DNA of 64,000 bases from Methanomassiliicoccales archaeon LGM-RCC1 (GTDB lineage: Archaea; Thermoplasmatota; Thermoplasmata; Methanomassiliicoccales; Methanomethylophilaceae): the NCBI GenBank assembly GCA_030168575.1, contig CP115555.1, positions 1,488,001 to 1,552,000 of the forward strand, given 5' to 3'. Position 1 is the first letter of the stretch. Every line of letters begins with the position of its first letter. This document shows positions 17,916 to 26,039 of the stretch, piece after piece. Position numbers and translations under genes: made by a program. The notes under the pieces are model-generated. The model did not search any database, was not told the origin of the DNA, and saw only the letters and a program-made list of their open reading frames with translations.

Positions 17916-18751
17916 TTCAGAAGGGCTTTGAGTACATCGACGTCGTAGATCATTCCCTCGAGCTCGTCCTTGGTTCCGTGAACCGGTACCTGTCCGAAGT
18001 CGTGGTTGAGCATGACTGTCGCCACCTCTGAGAGAGTGGTCTTCTTGAATATCGTCAGAGGATCGGAGACCATGAAGTCCTTGACCAGCTTGCCCTCCAG
18101 GAGGTTGGAGTCCGTGGCCGCATAGAACAGCGGCAGGACGTTCCTGTAGCCTGCGAGGTTGTCCTCATCTGTGATTCCGAGTGCCTTGAGGGCCTCGTCA
18201 TCCTTGATCTGGTCATCGAAGAGGTCACGGTCCGTGATGATTCCGACCAATACGCCGTGAGCATCGAGCACAGGAAGTGCGGTGACGTCGCTGACCCTCA
18301 TTGCGGGGATCGTGTATGTCAGAGGCTCCTCTTCGTAAGCTGTGACGCAGGTGGTGTTCATGACATCCTCTGCCGTGAGAGTGGTCTTCATGCCGCTGAT
18401 GATCTTCAGGAGGTCGGTGGGTGTGATGATTCCGACCAATTTTCCGTCCTCGACGACGGGGAGCCTGTGGAACCTTCTCTCGTAGAATATCCTGGCTGCC
18501 TCCTCGATGCTGGTGTCGGGAGTGATCGTGGTGATCTCCTTCTTCATGATGAGCGAGAGCTGGTCCTCCTCGAACTTGCGGAAGATGTCCCTCCTGGAGA
18601 CAATTCCCATGAGCTGTCCGTCCGACTCGCGGACGACCGGAAGACCGGTCAGCTTGTTCCTCACCATCATGTTGATGGCATCGCTGCGTGTTCCGGGTAC
18701 CTCGACCACGATGGGTGCGGGCACCATGATGTCTGCTACCGTTTTACTCAT
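17912..18751 (-). CDS. Four-CBS-domain protein
   Basis: 279 residues made almost entirely of four CBS motifs (beginning VADIMVPAPIVVEVPGT, then DQLSLIMKKEITTITPDTS, AEDVMNTTCVTAYEEEP and VKDFMVSDPLTIFKKTT). The two Bateman pairs probably sense adenine nucleotides or S-adenosyl compounds. There is no fused effector domain. It starts one base from the UspA stop and overlaps glyS by four bases, so the three are translated together. A role in linking energy state to translation or stress is an inference from context. Confidence 0.88.
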   Translation of the reverse strand: MSKTVADIMVPAPIVVEVPGTRSDAINMMVRNKLTGLPVVRESDGQLMGIVSRRDIFRKFEEDQLSLIMKKEITTITPDTSIEEAARIFYERRFHRLPVVEDGKLVGIITPTDLLKIISGMKTTLTAEDVMNTTCVTAYEEEPLTYTIPAMRVSDVTALPVLDAHGVLVGIITDRDLFDDQIKDDEALKALGITDEDNLAGYRNVLPLFYAATDSNLLEGKLVKDFMVSDPLTIFKKTTLSEVATVMLNHDFGQVPVHGTKDELEGMIYDVDVLKALLK

Positions 18752-19189
18752 TCAGTTAGCCTCCGGGGCTCTTACGACCATGACGGGGCATGATGCGGCT
18801 CTAACGACCCTCTCTGCCACGCTTCCCATGAGGAGCTTTGACATTCCGGTCCTTCCCAGAGTTCCCATCACGATTACGTCGTAGTTCGGAGATTCCTCGA
18901 GGATCACTTTGACAGGGGTTCCTTCCTTGACGGCCACTGTGACGGGGACGCCTGCTTCCTTCGCCTCATTGAGCACGAAGTCCACTGCCTCCTGTCCTTC
19001 CTTCTCCAGCGTCTTGTAGACGTTCATGACCGCTGTGTCCATCGGCATGTTCGTAAGGACTGTCTGGTCCAGAACATACAATGCTGTAATCTCTCCTCCT
19101 GTCAACTTGGCCAGCTCAACAGCCTGTTTGATCGCTGGCTTTGTGTATTCGCTTCCATCTGTGGGTACCAGGATCTTGCCGAATGCCAT
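18752..19189 (-). CDS. Universal stress protein UspA family
   Basis: 145 residues, the normal single-domain length. N-terminal KILVPTDGSEYT strand-loop, and the ATP-binding G-x2-G-x9-G(S) loop in MGTLGRTGMSKLLMGSVAERV followed by SCPVMVV (shown as consecutive family motifs). It probably binds ATP and acts as a homodimer. It directly adjoins the CBS gene, and the amidohydrolase gene ends one base downstream of its start. Confidence 0.9.
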   Translation of the reverse strand: MAFGKILVPTDGSEYTKPAIKQAVELAKLTGGEITALYVLDQTVLTNMPMDTAVMNVYKTLEKEGQEAVDFVLNEAKEAGVPVTVAVKEGTPVKVILEESPNYDVIVMGTLGRTGMSKLLMGSVAERVVRAASCPVMVVRAPEAN

Positions 19190-19190
19190 C

Positions 19191-20243
19191 TCAATCCACT
19201 CCTCTCTTGGTTATCGCACGGAACGCTCTTTCAGGTCCTCCCTCGGACATTCCGTTTTCCCAACTGGGAATGACGGTAAGATAGCTGTTCTGTGCTCCTT
19301 CCTCCATTTGTTTCGTGCGATATAATAACTTGCCCCCGAAGTTGGAAAGGGCCTTCCAAGCTTCGTTGGGATCGTACCCCTGGATGGTGAGGATCTTAGA
19401 CAGTTTCGATGCCTCCGAGACGAGATCGGGTTCGCAGAGCATCCCGTTGTCCGTTCCGAGCCCTATGTCAACTCCGTTATCGATCATCCTTCCCACCGGG
19501 GATTGCTTCCCGAAGTACCCGTTCGATGTTGGACACACAGCTATGGGCACCTCCGCCTCAGCGCATTTGGCCAGATCGCCATCGGTCGCCTCGCACATAT
19601 GGACGACGAACGCGGGATCCAATGACAGGATCGAATCGATGTCTTCCCTGACCCTTTCGCTCGCATGGATCGAGAATATCTTCCTATCCCTGCGGACATC
19701 GTCCGCGACCGATTCGATGTAGGACATCGGCATGTCGGAGATGCTGGGAAGACCTATTCCGTCTGCGACCTCCAGTATATCGTGGATCTCCTGCGGATCG
19801 TATTCCTTCGATACCGGTCTGCCGAGGATTACTGCGTCTTTGCTGCATGCGCGCAGCATCCTGCATCCCTCTACGCCTCCTTCCCTGAAATCTATGAACG
19901 AGGCGGAACCGTATGATGCCGACGCTACGTCGAATCTGGAGATGTTGTCCTTCAGACCGTCATCGGTCAGTTCGGCCAGATATCTGTGCTTCAGACCGTT
20001 CGGGGGAGCCACCAGTTCCTCGAGAGTCATCCCGGGCTTCACATCGAGGCCGTAATCACCGCAATGGGTGTGCACGTTGACCATGTCCTTGATGAACAAT
20101 GCTTTGAAATCGCATCTGTCGGGAATGGTGTGCTCAACCTTCGCCACACCTGATTCGCATATCACGGTGCACGGCTCGAACGTTCCGTGCTCCAGGATGA
20201 AACCTCCTGCGATGAAATCGGAAACGTTCCTGTCGATGCGCAT
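19191..20243 (-). CDS. Amidohydrolase superfamily metal-dependent hydrolase
   Basis: 350 residues. Metal-ligand motifs of the amidohydrolase fold are in order: NVHTHCGDYG (HxH), FSIHASE, FVVHMCEATD and GLGTDNGM (the last Asp). The N-terminal and C-terminal beta segments are short. It resembles the cytosine-deaminase/chlorohydrolase-like branch, which deaminates or dechlorinates nucleobase-like rings, but the substrate cannot be read. First gene of the operon with UspA, CBS and GlyRS. Confidence 0.8.
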   Translation of the reverse strand: MRIDRNVSDFIAGGFILEHGTFEPCTVICESGVAKVEHTIPDRCDFKALFIKDMVNVHTHCGDYGLDVKPGMTLEELVAPPNGLKHRYLAELTDDGLKDNISRFDVASASYGSASFIDFREGGVEGCRMLRACSKDAVILGRPVSKEYDPQEIHDILEVADGIGLPSISDMPMSYIESVADDVRRDRKIFSIHASERVREDIDSILSLDPAFVVHMCEATDGDLAKCAEAEVPIAVCPTSNGYFGKQSPVGRMIDNGVDIGLGTDNGMLCEPDLVSEASKLSKILTIQGYDPNEAWKALSNFGGKLLYRTKQMEEGAQNSYLTVIPSWENGMSEGGPERAFRAITKRGVD

Positions 20244-20281
20244 GAAGGGTCATCGCATAATTGGGATAAAATGTGAACGAC

Positions 20282-21217
20282 TCATGCCCAGTAGGGCTTC
20301 TTGACGAACTTGTAGGCCATCATCATTGCAGTGGTGGCCTCTCCGCAAGCGGTCGTTATCTGCTTGTACTTGCCCTCGTAGGAAACTACATCGCCGCAAG
20401 CGAATACGCCAGGGCGGTTTGTGGACATGTCGAAGCCGACCTTGACCAGACCGTCCTCCGTAAGCTCGATTCCCCATTTCTTGAGGTCGTCGAGGTCCGC
20501 AGATATTCCGATATTGATGACGACCATGTCCGTGGGGATAGTCATCTGCTTGCCCTCTTGGTCGAGGGTCACCGACTCGACGGAATCCTTTCCGTTGATG
20601 GACACGAGGTTCGCACTCATGATCGTCTTGACGTCGCTGCGAGTGAGCTCCTTCACGGTGGACTCGTCCGCCCTGAACTCCGCCCTGCGGTGCACGAGCG
20701 TGGTCTCCGCGACGCTGTTTGCGATGAGGGCCATGTCGATGGCGCTGTTTCCGCCTCCGAACATGGTGATCTTCTTCCCGACCAGCTCTTCTTTGGCCGG
20801 CAGAATGTAGGTCACTCCCTTTCCGAAGAGCTCATCCTCTCCCGGACATCCCATCTTCTTGGGCTTGAAGCTTCCCATTCCGATGGCGATAATCACGGAT
20901 TTGGCGTGATACTCTCCCTTGGCAGTGACTACGATGAGCTCTTCCTCTCCGTTGTTGATCTCCTCGACCTTCTCGTTCTCCCTGATGTCGCAGCCCATCG
21001 ATTCGGCCTGTGCATACAGCTTATCGGAGAGCTTCCTGGCCTGGATAGTCTCGAAACCAGGGTAGTTGTGGATACCTTTCTCCGGATAGAGGCTTACTAG
21101 CTGTCCACCGACACGGCCGGAATCCAGAAGCAACGTCTCCATGCCCTTAGATCTAGCATAGATGCCTGCTGTCAATCCCGCAGGTCCTGCGCCGATAATC
21201 ACAACGTCATAGCTCAT
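20282..21217 (-). CDS. TrxR-like ferredoxin/flavodoxin-NADP reductase (no CxxC)
   Basis: 311 residues with the thioredoxin-reductase fold: FAD motif GAGPAGLTAGIYA, NAD(P) motif GGGNSAIDMAL and FAD-binding FACGDVV near the end. The region that holds the redox CATC in true thioredoxin reductases reads YILPAKEEL here, with no CxxC. LYPEKGIHNYPGF and a C-terminal YKQITTACGEATTA resemble the YumC-type ferredoxin-NADP reductases. It probably exchanges electrons between NADPH and ferredoxin or flavodoxin. Annotation as trxB would be misleading. Confidence 0.82.
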   Translation of the reverse strand: MSYDVVIIGAGPAGLTAGIYARSKGMETLLLDSGRVGGQLVSLYPEKGIHNYPGFETIQARKLSDKLYAQAESMGCDIRENEKVEEINNGEEELIVVTAKGEYHAKSVIIAIGMGSFKPKKMGCPGEDELFGKGVTYILPAKEELVGKKITMFGGGNSAIDMALIANSVAETTLVHRRAEFRADESTVKELTRSDVKTIMSANLVSINGKDSVESVTLDQEGKQMTIPTDMVVINIGISADLDDLKKWGIELTEDGLVKVGFDMSTNRPGVFACGDVVSYEGKYKQITTACGEATTAMMMAYKFVKKPYWA

Positions 21218-21341
21218 TGTCCTGCTTAATAAAAATCACCGTATAAAATGGAGTAGGTCGGATGTCGGTCTCTTTTTATCCCTCCCAGAAGCACGCGGTT
21301 TATCTATCCCTAGAGCGATACCAAAACTACGGGGGATAAAC

Positions 21342-21707
21342 ATGGAAAGATCCGAGATTTACAGCGAGAAGTTGATGAACCTCATCCTAGACACCATCGA
21401 TGAAGTGATCGTGATACACGATGCAGACCACAACATCCTTTGGATGAATCATGCTGGTGAGCAGGCTTTCGGTATCAGGGTCGACAAGGCTCTGACCATG
21501 AAATGCCATGAGCTCTTCAAGAATTCCATCCCCTGTGCCGACTGCGACGCTGGAACCATCGTCATCGGTGAACCGACCAACCCCGTCAGGAAGAAGGTCA
21601 TTCCCACGACCGGGACCACCGTCGAATGCAAGACCGTTCCCTTCTACAAGGACGGCAAGATGGAGGTCGTTATCCAATGCCTCCGTCCAGTGAAAAACGA
21701 GGAGTGA
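21342..21707 (+). CDS. Single PAS-domain sensor protein
   Basis: 121 residues forming one PAS fold: TIDEVIVIHDADHNILWMN, AFGIRVDKALTMKCHELF, then C-terminal strands (TVECKTVPFYKDGKMEVVIQ). A CHELFKNSIPCADCD cysteine set fits the PAS variant seen in anaerobes and could bind metal or a redox cofactor. There is no fused kinase or output domain. It lies 5 bases upstream of a split-barrel flavoprotein gene, probably its operon partner. Confidence 0.82.
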   Translation: MERSEIYSEKLMNLILDTIDEVIVIHDADHNILWMNHAGEQAFGIRVDKALTMKCHELFKNSIPCADCDAGTIVIGEPTNPVRKKVIPTTGTTVECKTVPFYKDGKMEVVIQCLRPVKNEE

Positions 21708-21712
21708 ATCTT

Positions 21713-22111
21713 ATGGTAGCTATACCCGAACCCGTTGCAAGGATGATCAAACACCCGGACACGCATAAGGTCCTGACGACAGTGTCGCCCGATTCTAAGC
21801 CCCATGCGATCGTCTGTGCCAGCCTTGCACTCTCAGGAGACGATACCATATTGGTGGCCGAGGTTTTCATGCACAGGACGTGCGAGTACCTGAAGACCAA
21901 TCCCAACGTAGAGGTCCTGGTTTGGCAGGGAAAGAACGGTTATTCTCTCAAGGCCGTCACCACTGGAAGGCTGGTGGAGGGACCTGAGTTCGACAGGATG
22001 TCGGCAGCCATGGACAGGTACAACCTGGCAACCGTGGCCGTATGGGAGTTCAAAGTCCTGGAGATCTGGGATGAGAGCGCCTCGAAGAAGGCCGGGGAAA
22101 AAGTGGCCTGA
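21713..22111 (+). CDS. Pyridoxamine 5'-phosphate oxidase-like FMN-binding protein
   Basis: 132 residues from ATG 21713. It shows the split-barrel pattern HKVLTTVSPDSKPHAIVCASLAL, ILVAEVFMHRTCEYLKTNP and NGYSLKAVTTGRLVEG, characteristic of FMN-binding PNPOx-like proteins. It differs in sequence from the paralogue at 438-854. The middle gene of a three-gene cluster with the PAS protein and a small membrane protein. Function unknown. Confidence 0.8.
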   Translation: MVAIPEPVARMIKHPDTHKVLTTVSPDSKPHAIVCASLALSGDDTILVAEVFMHRTCEYLKTNPNVEVLVWQGKNGYSLKAVTTGRLVEGPEFDRMSAAMDRYNLATVAVWEFKVLEIWDESASKKAGEKVA

Positions 22112-22112
22112 G

Positions 22113-22319
22113 ATGGAACCTAGACAATACAAACTTCTGGCAGAGGTAATGATGCTAGTCGGCATCATCGCGGCCTTCTTCGGAGTCGTGCTGATGTACG
22201 GCCTCTCTATGAATACGGCCGGCGCTGTCTTACTGATCGTAGGTTGCGCACTCTGCCTGATCTCTCTTCCAGCTTTTATCATCCTGATGATGATCACGGC
22301 ATCAAAGGAATTGAAATGA
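22113..22319 (+). CDS. Small two-helix membrane protein (68 aa)
   Basis: ATG 22113 comes one base after the preceding stop. Two strongly hydrophobic helices (about residues 9-31 and 35-61) with a short SMNTA loop, and an ASKELK tail. No recognisable family. Its coupling to the flavoprotein suggests a membrane partner. Ends in a GGGGC-ATA-GCCCC hairpin. Confidence 0.65.
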   Translation: MEPRQYKLLAEVMMLVGIIAAFFGVVLMYGLSMNTAGAVLLIVGCALCLISLPAFIILMMITASKELK

Positions 22320-22323
22320 AAAT

Positions 22324-22336
22324 GGGGCATAGCCCC
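22324..22336. terminator. Hairpin between convergent small genes
   Basis: GGGGC-ATA-GCCCC, 5 bases after the membrane-protein stop and 9 bases before the end of the convergent zinc-protein gene. Confidence 0.5.
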
Positions 22337-22344
22337 GAATGGTT

Positions 22345-22524
22345 TCAGAACTTGGATCTGTCACGCTCGACAGGCTTGTGCTTGGAGAAGCAGTTCCTGC
22401 AATAGACTGGCCTTCCTTCCGTTGGTTTGAAAGGGACCTCGCATTCCTGTCCGCAATCTGAGCATGTGGCCTTGAAGAATTCCTTGGGCCTTTCCCTATC
22501 GTTTCTGTAACCGCCGTATGCCAT
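22345..22524 (-). CDS. CxxC-type zinc-ribbon protein (59 aa)
   Basis: Starts MAYGGYRNDRERPKEFF from ATG 22524, followed by CSDCGQECEVPF and VYCRNCFSKHK: two CxxC knuckles, 19 residues apart. This is the CxxC-x-CxxC domain (zinc-ribbon) family common in methanogens and anaerobic bacteria; members are short and probably bind zinc and nucleic acid. An upstream in-frame ATG at 22584 gives an unlikely N-terminus. Confidence 0.8.
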   Translation of the reverse strand: MAYGGYRNDRERPKEFFKATCSDCGQECEVPFKPTEGRPVYCRNCFSKHKPVERDRSKF

Positions 22525-22628
22525 GTGAATCACATCATTTACATCAGATTTGATGCCACATGTATCTGCGACCACGTATATCAATGTCTATCCGATTAGA
22601 CTAATTTCTAAAAGAATCGTAAAAAATT

Positions 22629-22646
22629 GCGGGGATCTATCCCCGC
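22629..22646 (-). terminator. Terminator of the PC4-like gene
   Basis: GCGGGGAT-CT-ATCCCCGC (the central CT can act as a tight loop with neighbouring pairs), followed on the minus strand by a run of T. Confidence 0.65.
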
Positions 22647-22661
22647 TTATTGGCCAGAGAT

Positions 22662-22883
22662 TCAGATATCTCTGGAATTAAGGGCTTTCTTGAGCACCTC
22701 GACCTCCTCGTCGGAGAGCGTGATGCCCTTTCCCATCTTGCTTCCATCAGGGGACCATTCCCTGATGTCATACTTGGGTTCCCTTCCATTCCAACTGATC
22801 AGATTCAATTCCTTTGTCCAGCCCTTGGATGATTCGGACAGGACAGCGATTTTCTCCGTAACTTCGTAACTAAAGTCTACCAT
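22662..22883 (-). CDS. YdbC/PC4-like transcriptional coactivator domain protein (73 aa)
   Basis: The product starts MVDFSYEVTEKIAVLSES. Then KGWTKELNLISWNGREPKYDIREW (as consecutive strands) and a final helix LSDEEVEVLKKAL match the YdbC family, which has the PC4 single-stranded DNA-binding fold. It is expected to be a homodimer that binds ssDNA. The in-frame ATG at 22907 lies against a TATA-like run (TTATTATATAAAA, 22908-22921), so ATG 22883 is the better start. Confidence 0.85.
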   Translation of the reverse strand: MVDFSYEVTEKIAVLSESSKGWTKELNLISWNGREPKYDIREWSPDGSKMGKGITLSDEEVEVLKKALNSRDI

Positions 22884-22954
22884 GAGATCAACTGAGCCTG
22901 TATTCATTTATTATTATATAAAATAAAAAGAACGCGCGCAAAATAAGGAAACCC

Positions 22955-23992
22955 TCACCAACCGTGACGGAAAGCCATCCATAAGGACATGTAGACATTG
23001 GCCCAGCGCGGTCTGCGCAAAATGGCGTATGCTCCCCTTAGAACAGAATAGCCTTTGGAGAGTGGCTTCACAGCGTCAACGATCTGTGGGCCTGTCCATT
23101 GTGAGAATTCCTCATGGGCCGCCATGTAGTGATGGTCGAAGATGACATCCTTGTTGACCCACCTCTGATATTGCGTCAGATCCCCTCTTGAGATGCATTC
23201 GGCAGCCTTCTTCCCAGTCAAAAGGGCTATGCCGATGCCTCCGAAGCAAAGAGGATTGGCAAGCATGCCTGCGTCCCCGACAAGACAGCAATTGCCGTCT
23301 ACGACCCTGCGGGAGCTCCCGGAGACGAAGAAACGGATCCCCCTCTCCGAATAGTCTCCGATATCATCGTTTCCTAAGGCATACCCCTTTGATCTGAGAC
23401 CATCCTTTGAAGGGAAATCCCATCTGTATGTGCCCGGATACTTATCCGAGACCTCGAAGATCAGGTCTTCCGTATCAGAGTCTCCGGATACCAGGTTGTT
23501 GACGATAGGGAAGCACATCTCAGGTCTGACATCGAACAGCTCCTTCCTTACCGCCGAGAAGGCCCCGTCAGCGCCTATTAGGTATCTGCACAGATACTCG
23601 CCATCGGCACAAGTAACCACGAAGCCCCTGGGGTCCTTTCTGACGCTCTTTACCGAATCTTTGACGAAGGATGCGTCGCTCAATCCCTTCAATGTACTCA
23701 GAAGGCTGTTGCGATCGATTATCCTCCCCTTCACAGGGACATTGATGACCGTGTCTCCGCATATCAGCCTGATCCTGCTGACAGCACGGACGATGCAGTC
23801 CTTAGGGATCTCTGATGCGTCGATCATCCTATCGCTAACAGCCTCGCCACATGTGCGATGGTAATGCGAATAGGCATCACCCGACATTCTTTCAATGACT
23901 ACAACGTCCTTCACGCCTGCCTTCGTCAGGCTATATGCGGCAGAAGCACCAGACAGACCGCACCCAACGATAAGGACATTGCACTCGATCAT
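22955..23992 (-). CDS. Geranylgeranyl reductase family FAD-dependent oxidoreductase
   Basis: 345 residues. N-terminal FAD motif VGCGLSGASAAYSL with the family's CGEAVSDRM segment, a GADGAFSAVRKEL block, and GDAGMLANPLCFGGIGIAL near the C-terminus, as in archaeal geranylgeranyl reductases and related menaquinone/lipid hydrogenases. It probably saturates isoprenoid chains of membrane lipids, using a low-potential donor. It may act on a different polyprenyl compound. Divergent from the methyltransferase gene. Confidence 0.8.
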   Translation of the reverse strand: MIECNVLIVGCGLSGASAAYSLTKAGVKDVVVIERMSGDAYSHYHRTCGEAVSDRMIDASEIPKDCIVRAVSRIRLICGDTVINVPVKGRIIDRNSLLSTLKGLSDASFVKDSVKSVRKDPRGFVVTCADGEYLCRYLIGADGAFSAVRKELFDVRPEMCFPIVNNLVSGDSDTEDLIFEVSDKYPGTYRWDFPSKDGLRSKGYALGNDDIGDYSERGIRFFVSGSSRRVVDGNCCLVGDAGMLANPLCFGGIGIALLTGKKAAECISRGDLTQYQRWVNKDVIFDHHYMAAHEEFSQWTGPQIVDAVKPLSKGYSVLRGAYAILRRPRWANVYMSLWMAFRHGW

Positions 23993-24042
23993 TAAGGTTC
24001 TAATATCGTTGGTTTATAAAATTGAATGCACATTATTGTACT

Positions 24043-25041
24043 ATGAATACAAAGCAGGAGATTGTGGACGCGATCAACCGCGAGAACAAAGGTGCTGCTC
24101 CGCCCGCATTATTCACGCAGACAGGAACCACTGAGATGATGTCGGTATGCGGATCATCTTGGCCGGAGGCGAACTACTCCGAGGATGCCATGATCAAGCT
24201 CGCTCTTCAACCCTCTGAACTGTTTGGCTTTGCCACCGTGAGGATTCCGTTCGACATGACGGCGGAGGCTGAAAGGCTTGGATGCGAGGTCTTCGAAGGG
24301 GACAACAGCAGACAGCCTTCTGTTTCCAATTCCCCTTGTAAGACTGGGGAAATAGGCGATCCGCCGGATCTCATGCCTGTAGACGAGTTCCTTTCCGGCG
24401 GAAGACCTGCGATGTACATCCGTACGGCCGAAAGGATCGCCAAAGAACATCCTGATCTCTTCCTTACCTCGTGTACCATCGGGCCCGTAGAATTAGCTGG
24501 CCTTATGGTCGGATTCGAAGAATTCATCATGGGGTCTTTCATGAATCCCGACGGGGTCATGAACTGGGTGAAGAAGATGACCCCCTATCAATGCGCCTAT
24601 GCCGAGGCGCTCTCGGAAGCCTCTGATAACGTCTTCATCATAACGGAGGGTGCAGAGGACGTCATGGATCCCGATACCTTTGGGACCTTCACACCTTACG
24701 AGGGGCAAGTCTTCACCAGTATCAAGAACTCTTTCTCCACAGCTCACGTGTGCGGAATAACCGAGAACATCCTAGAGAAGCTTGCAGGATTGGGATCCAC
24801 CATCCTCTCCGTTGAATCTCACGGAGATCCCCAGTCTGTGTTCGATCGTGTCGGGGACAAGGTTGTCCTGGCAGGAGGCATAGGAGCAATCAGCACACTC
24901 TTGCAGGGAACACCAGATGATATCAGAGATGCTGCATGGAAGGCTGTTGATGCCGGATACCCTGTAATCATGTCTGAATGCGGCGTGCCTCCTCAGACCC
25001 CTAACGTCAATCTCGAAGCCCTGGCCAAATACAGGGGGTGA
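24043..25041 (+). CDS. MtaA/MtbA-type methylcobamide:coenzyme M methyltransferase (UroD superfamily)
   Basis: 332 residues from ATG 24043. A TATA element (TTTATAAAA, 24011-24019) is too close to the ATG at 24022. The barrel fold and the zinc triad H235-x-C237 (AHVCGIT) and C313 (SECGVPPQTP) match the H-x-C...C metal site of MtaA/MtbA and methionine-synthase-like enzymes. Such enzymes move methyl groups from corrinoid proteins to coenzyme M. No corrinoid protein or substrate methyltransferase is adjacent, so the donor is unknown. A nitroreductase-family gene follows after 4 bases. Confidence 0.82.
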   Translation: MNTKQEIVDAINRENKGAAPPALFTQTGTTEMMSVCGSSWPEANYSEDAMIKLALQPSELFGFATVRIPFDMTAEAERLGCEVFEGDNSRQPSVSNSPCKTGEIGDPPDLMPVDEFLSGGRPAMYIRTAERIAKEHPDLFLTSCTIGPVELAGLMVGFEEFIMGSFMNPDGVMNWVKKMTPYQCAYAEALSEASDNVFIITEGAEDVMDPDTFGTFTPYEGQVFTSIKNSFSTAHVCGITENILEKLAGLGSTILSVESHGDPQSVFDRVGDKVVLAGGIGAISTLLQGTPDDIRDAAWKAVDAGYPVIMSECGVPPQTPNVNLEALAKYRG

Positions 25042-25045
25042 TCCA

Positions 25046-25711
25046 ATGGATTTCGATCAAGCGATCAAAGAGCGCCATTCTGTTAGACTCTATACGAATC
25101 AGAAGATTGAAGGGGATGTCCTCAAATCCTTGGAGGACGAGATAACTCGTGTAAATGAAGAGAGCGGGTTATCGATACGCCTGGTTCTGAACGAGCCCAA
25201 AGCTTTCAGCGGACTTCTCATGAAGACGGTGGTCAAGTTCAAGAATGCAGTGAACTACCTCGCAATCAGCGGACCCGATTCAGATAACCTGAACATCGAT
25301 GCAGGATACTATGGGGAGCGTATTGTTCTCTTCGCCCAGACTTTGGGCCTCGGGACCTGTTGGGCGCTGATGGCCGGAAAAAAGGAATCCAGCAAAGATA
25401 TTCCCTCTGGACATAGGACAGTCATCCTTATTTCCATAGGCTATCCTGAGGATCCTGGTCGCCCACATAAGAATAAACCTGTCTCTGAGATAGCTGACCT
25501 CGAAGATGCTCCTCAGTGGTTCGTGAAAGGTGTTGAGTACGCTATGCTTGCGCCCACCGGAATGAACAAACAGGGGTTCAAGTTCGAAAGGACCGACAAT
25601 AGAGTCAAGATGATCCATGGATCCAGCACCCTAGCAGAGATAGATGCCGGAATCGTAAAGTTCCATTTCGAGTATGGAGCCGGCAAGGAAAACTTCAACT
25701 GGTCTCAATGA
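25046..25711 (+). CDS. Nitroreductase family protein (TM1586-like)
   Basis: 221 residues. It begins IKERHSVRLYTNQKIEGDVL (a nitroreductase start), has the GYYGERIVLFAQTLGLGTCWALMAG substrate/FMN block in consecutive segments, and a C-terminal repeat-like half (GVEYAMLAPTGMNKQGFKFE) typical of the TM1586-type putative nitroreductases. It probably binds FMN and reduces an organic substrate. It immediately follows the methyltransferase paralogue, so the two likely share a job, though no pathway is evident. Confidence 0.83.
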   Translation: MDFDQAIKERHSVRLYTNQKIEGDVLKSLEDEITRVNEESGLSIRLVLNEPKAFSGLLMKTVVKFKNAVNYLAISGPDSDNLNIDAGYYGERIVLFAQTLGLGTCWALMAGKKESSKDIPSGHRTVILISIGYPEDPGRPHKNKPVSEIADLEDAPQWFVKGVEYAMLAPTGMNKQGFKFERTDNRVKMIHGSSTLAEIDAGIVKFHFEYGAGKENFNWSQ

Positions 25712-25766
25712 CCAAATCGACGCCTCCCATGGCGTCGATCTATCCATTATTTTTTAGAAAGTAAAA

Positions 25767-25844
25767 TGGCGAACAGGGAGGGATTCGAACCCTCGGCTTG
25801 CAGCTTAGGAGGCTGCCGCCATATCCAAGCTAGGCCACCTGTCC
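25767..25844 (-). tRNA. tRNA-Arg (anticodon CCT), CCA encoded
   Basis: On the minus strand the acceptor GGACAGG pairs with CCTGTTC (one G-U). The anticodon stem GCAGC/GCTGC with loop CTCCTAA gives anticodon CCT. The T arm contains GGTTCGAATCC. Discriminator G plus encoded CCA. Confidence 0.92.
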
Positions 25845-25904
25845 GTTGGATGCCACTATATGAGAGTCGCATAAAAGCATTTTGGTAGCTCACAGACGAC
25901 TGAA

Positions 25905-25965
25905 CATTGGAGAAAGACTCCCCACTTTGTAGGGAGTGGATGGGTGATGCACGCCCGGTCCTGAA
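25905..25965 (-). mobile_element. Possible IS200/IS605-type end (relic) with two hairpins
   Basis: The + strand has two adjacent hairpins: CTCCCCACTTTGTAGGGAG and, about 24 bases on, CCGGTC-CTGAA-GACCGG. On the minus strand the layout (a GGTCTTCAGGACC hairpin, then a TCACCCATCCACTCCC stretch and a closing hairpin) resembles right ends and omega-RNA scaffolds of IS605-type elements that I know from methanogens. No tnpA or tnpB remains nearby. An unrelated small RNA is also possible. The rest of the 25845-26142 gap is AT-rich promoter sequence. Confidence 0.25.
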
Positions 25966-26039
25966 GACCGGGTTAAGTGGTTTTGGATGCGTGTGCCTTT
26001 CGGCAAAAATCATATGCGCCTCCGCAATAAATAAACATT

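Noticed and set aside
16437-17948. Long open frame (503 codons) on the + strand antisense to glyS
   Set aside because: It mirrors the codon pattern of glyS, has no recognised motif, and is Val/Leu/Asp-rich as expected for antisense translation.
20282-21217. Thioredoxin reductase (trxB)
   Set aside because: No CxxC at the required position.
25845-25904. Integration (att) site next to tRNA-Arg
   Set aside because: No duplicated tRNA 3' end or integrase gene is visible.
25747-26013. Open frame on the minus strand covering tRNA-Arg and the hairpins
   Set aside because: It runs through a tRNA and low-complexity sequence; no ribosome-binding site.
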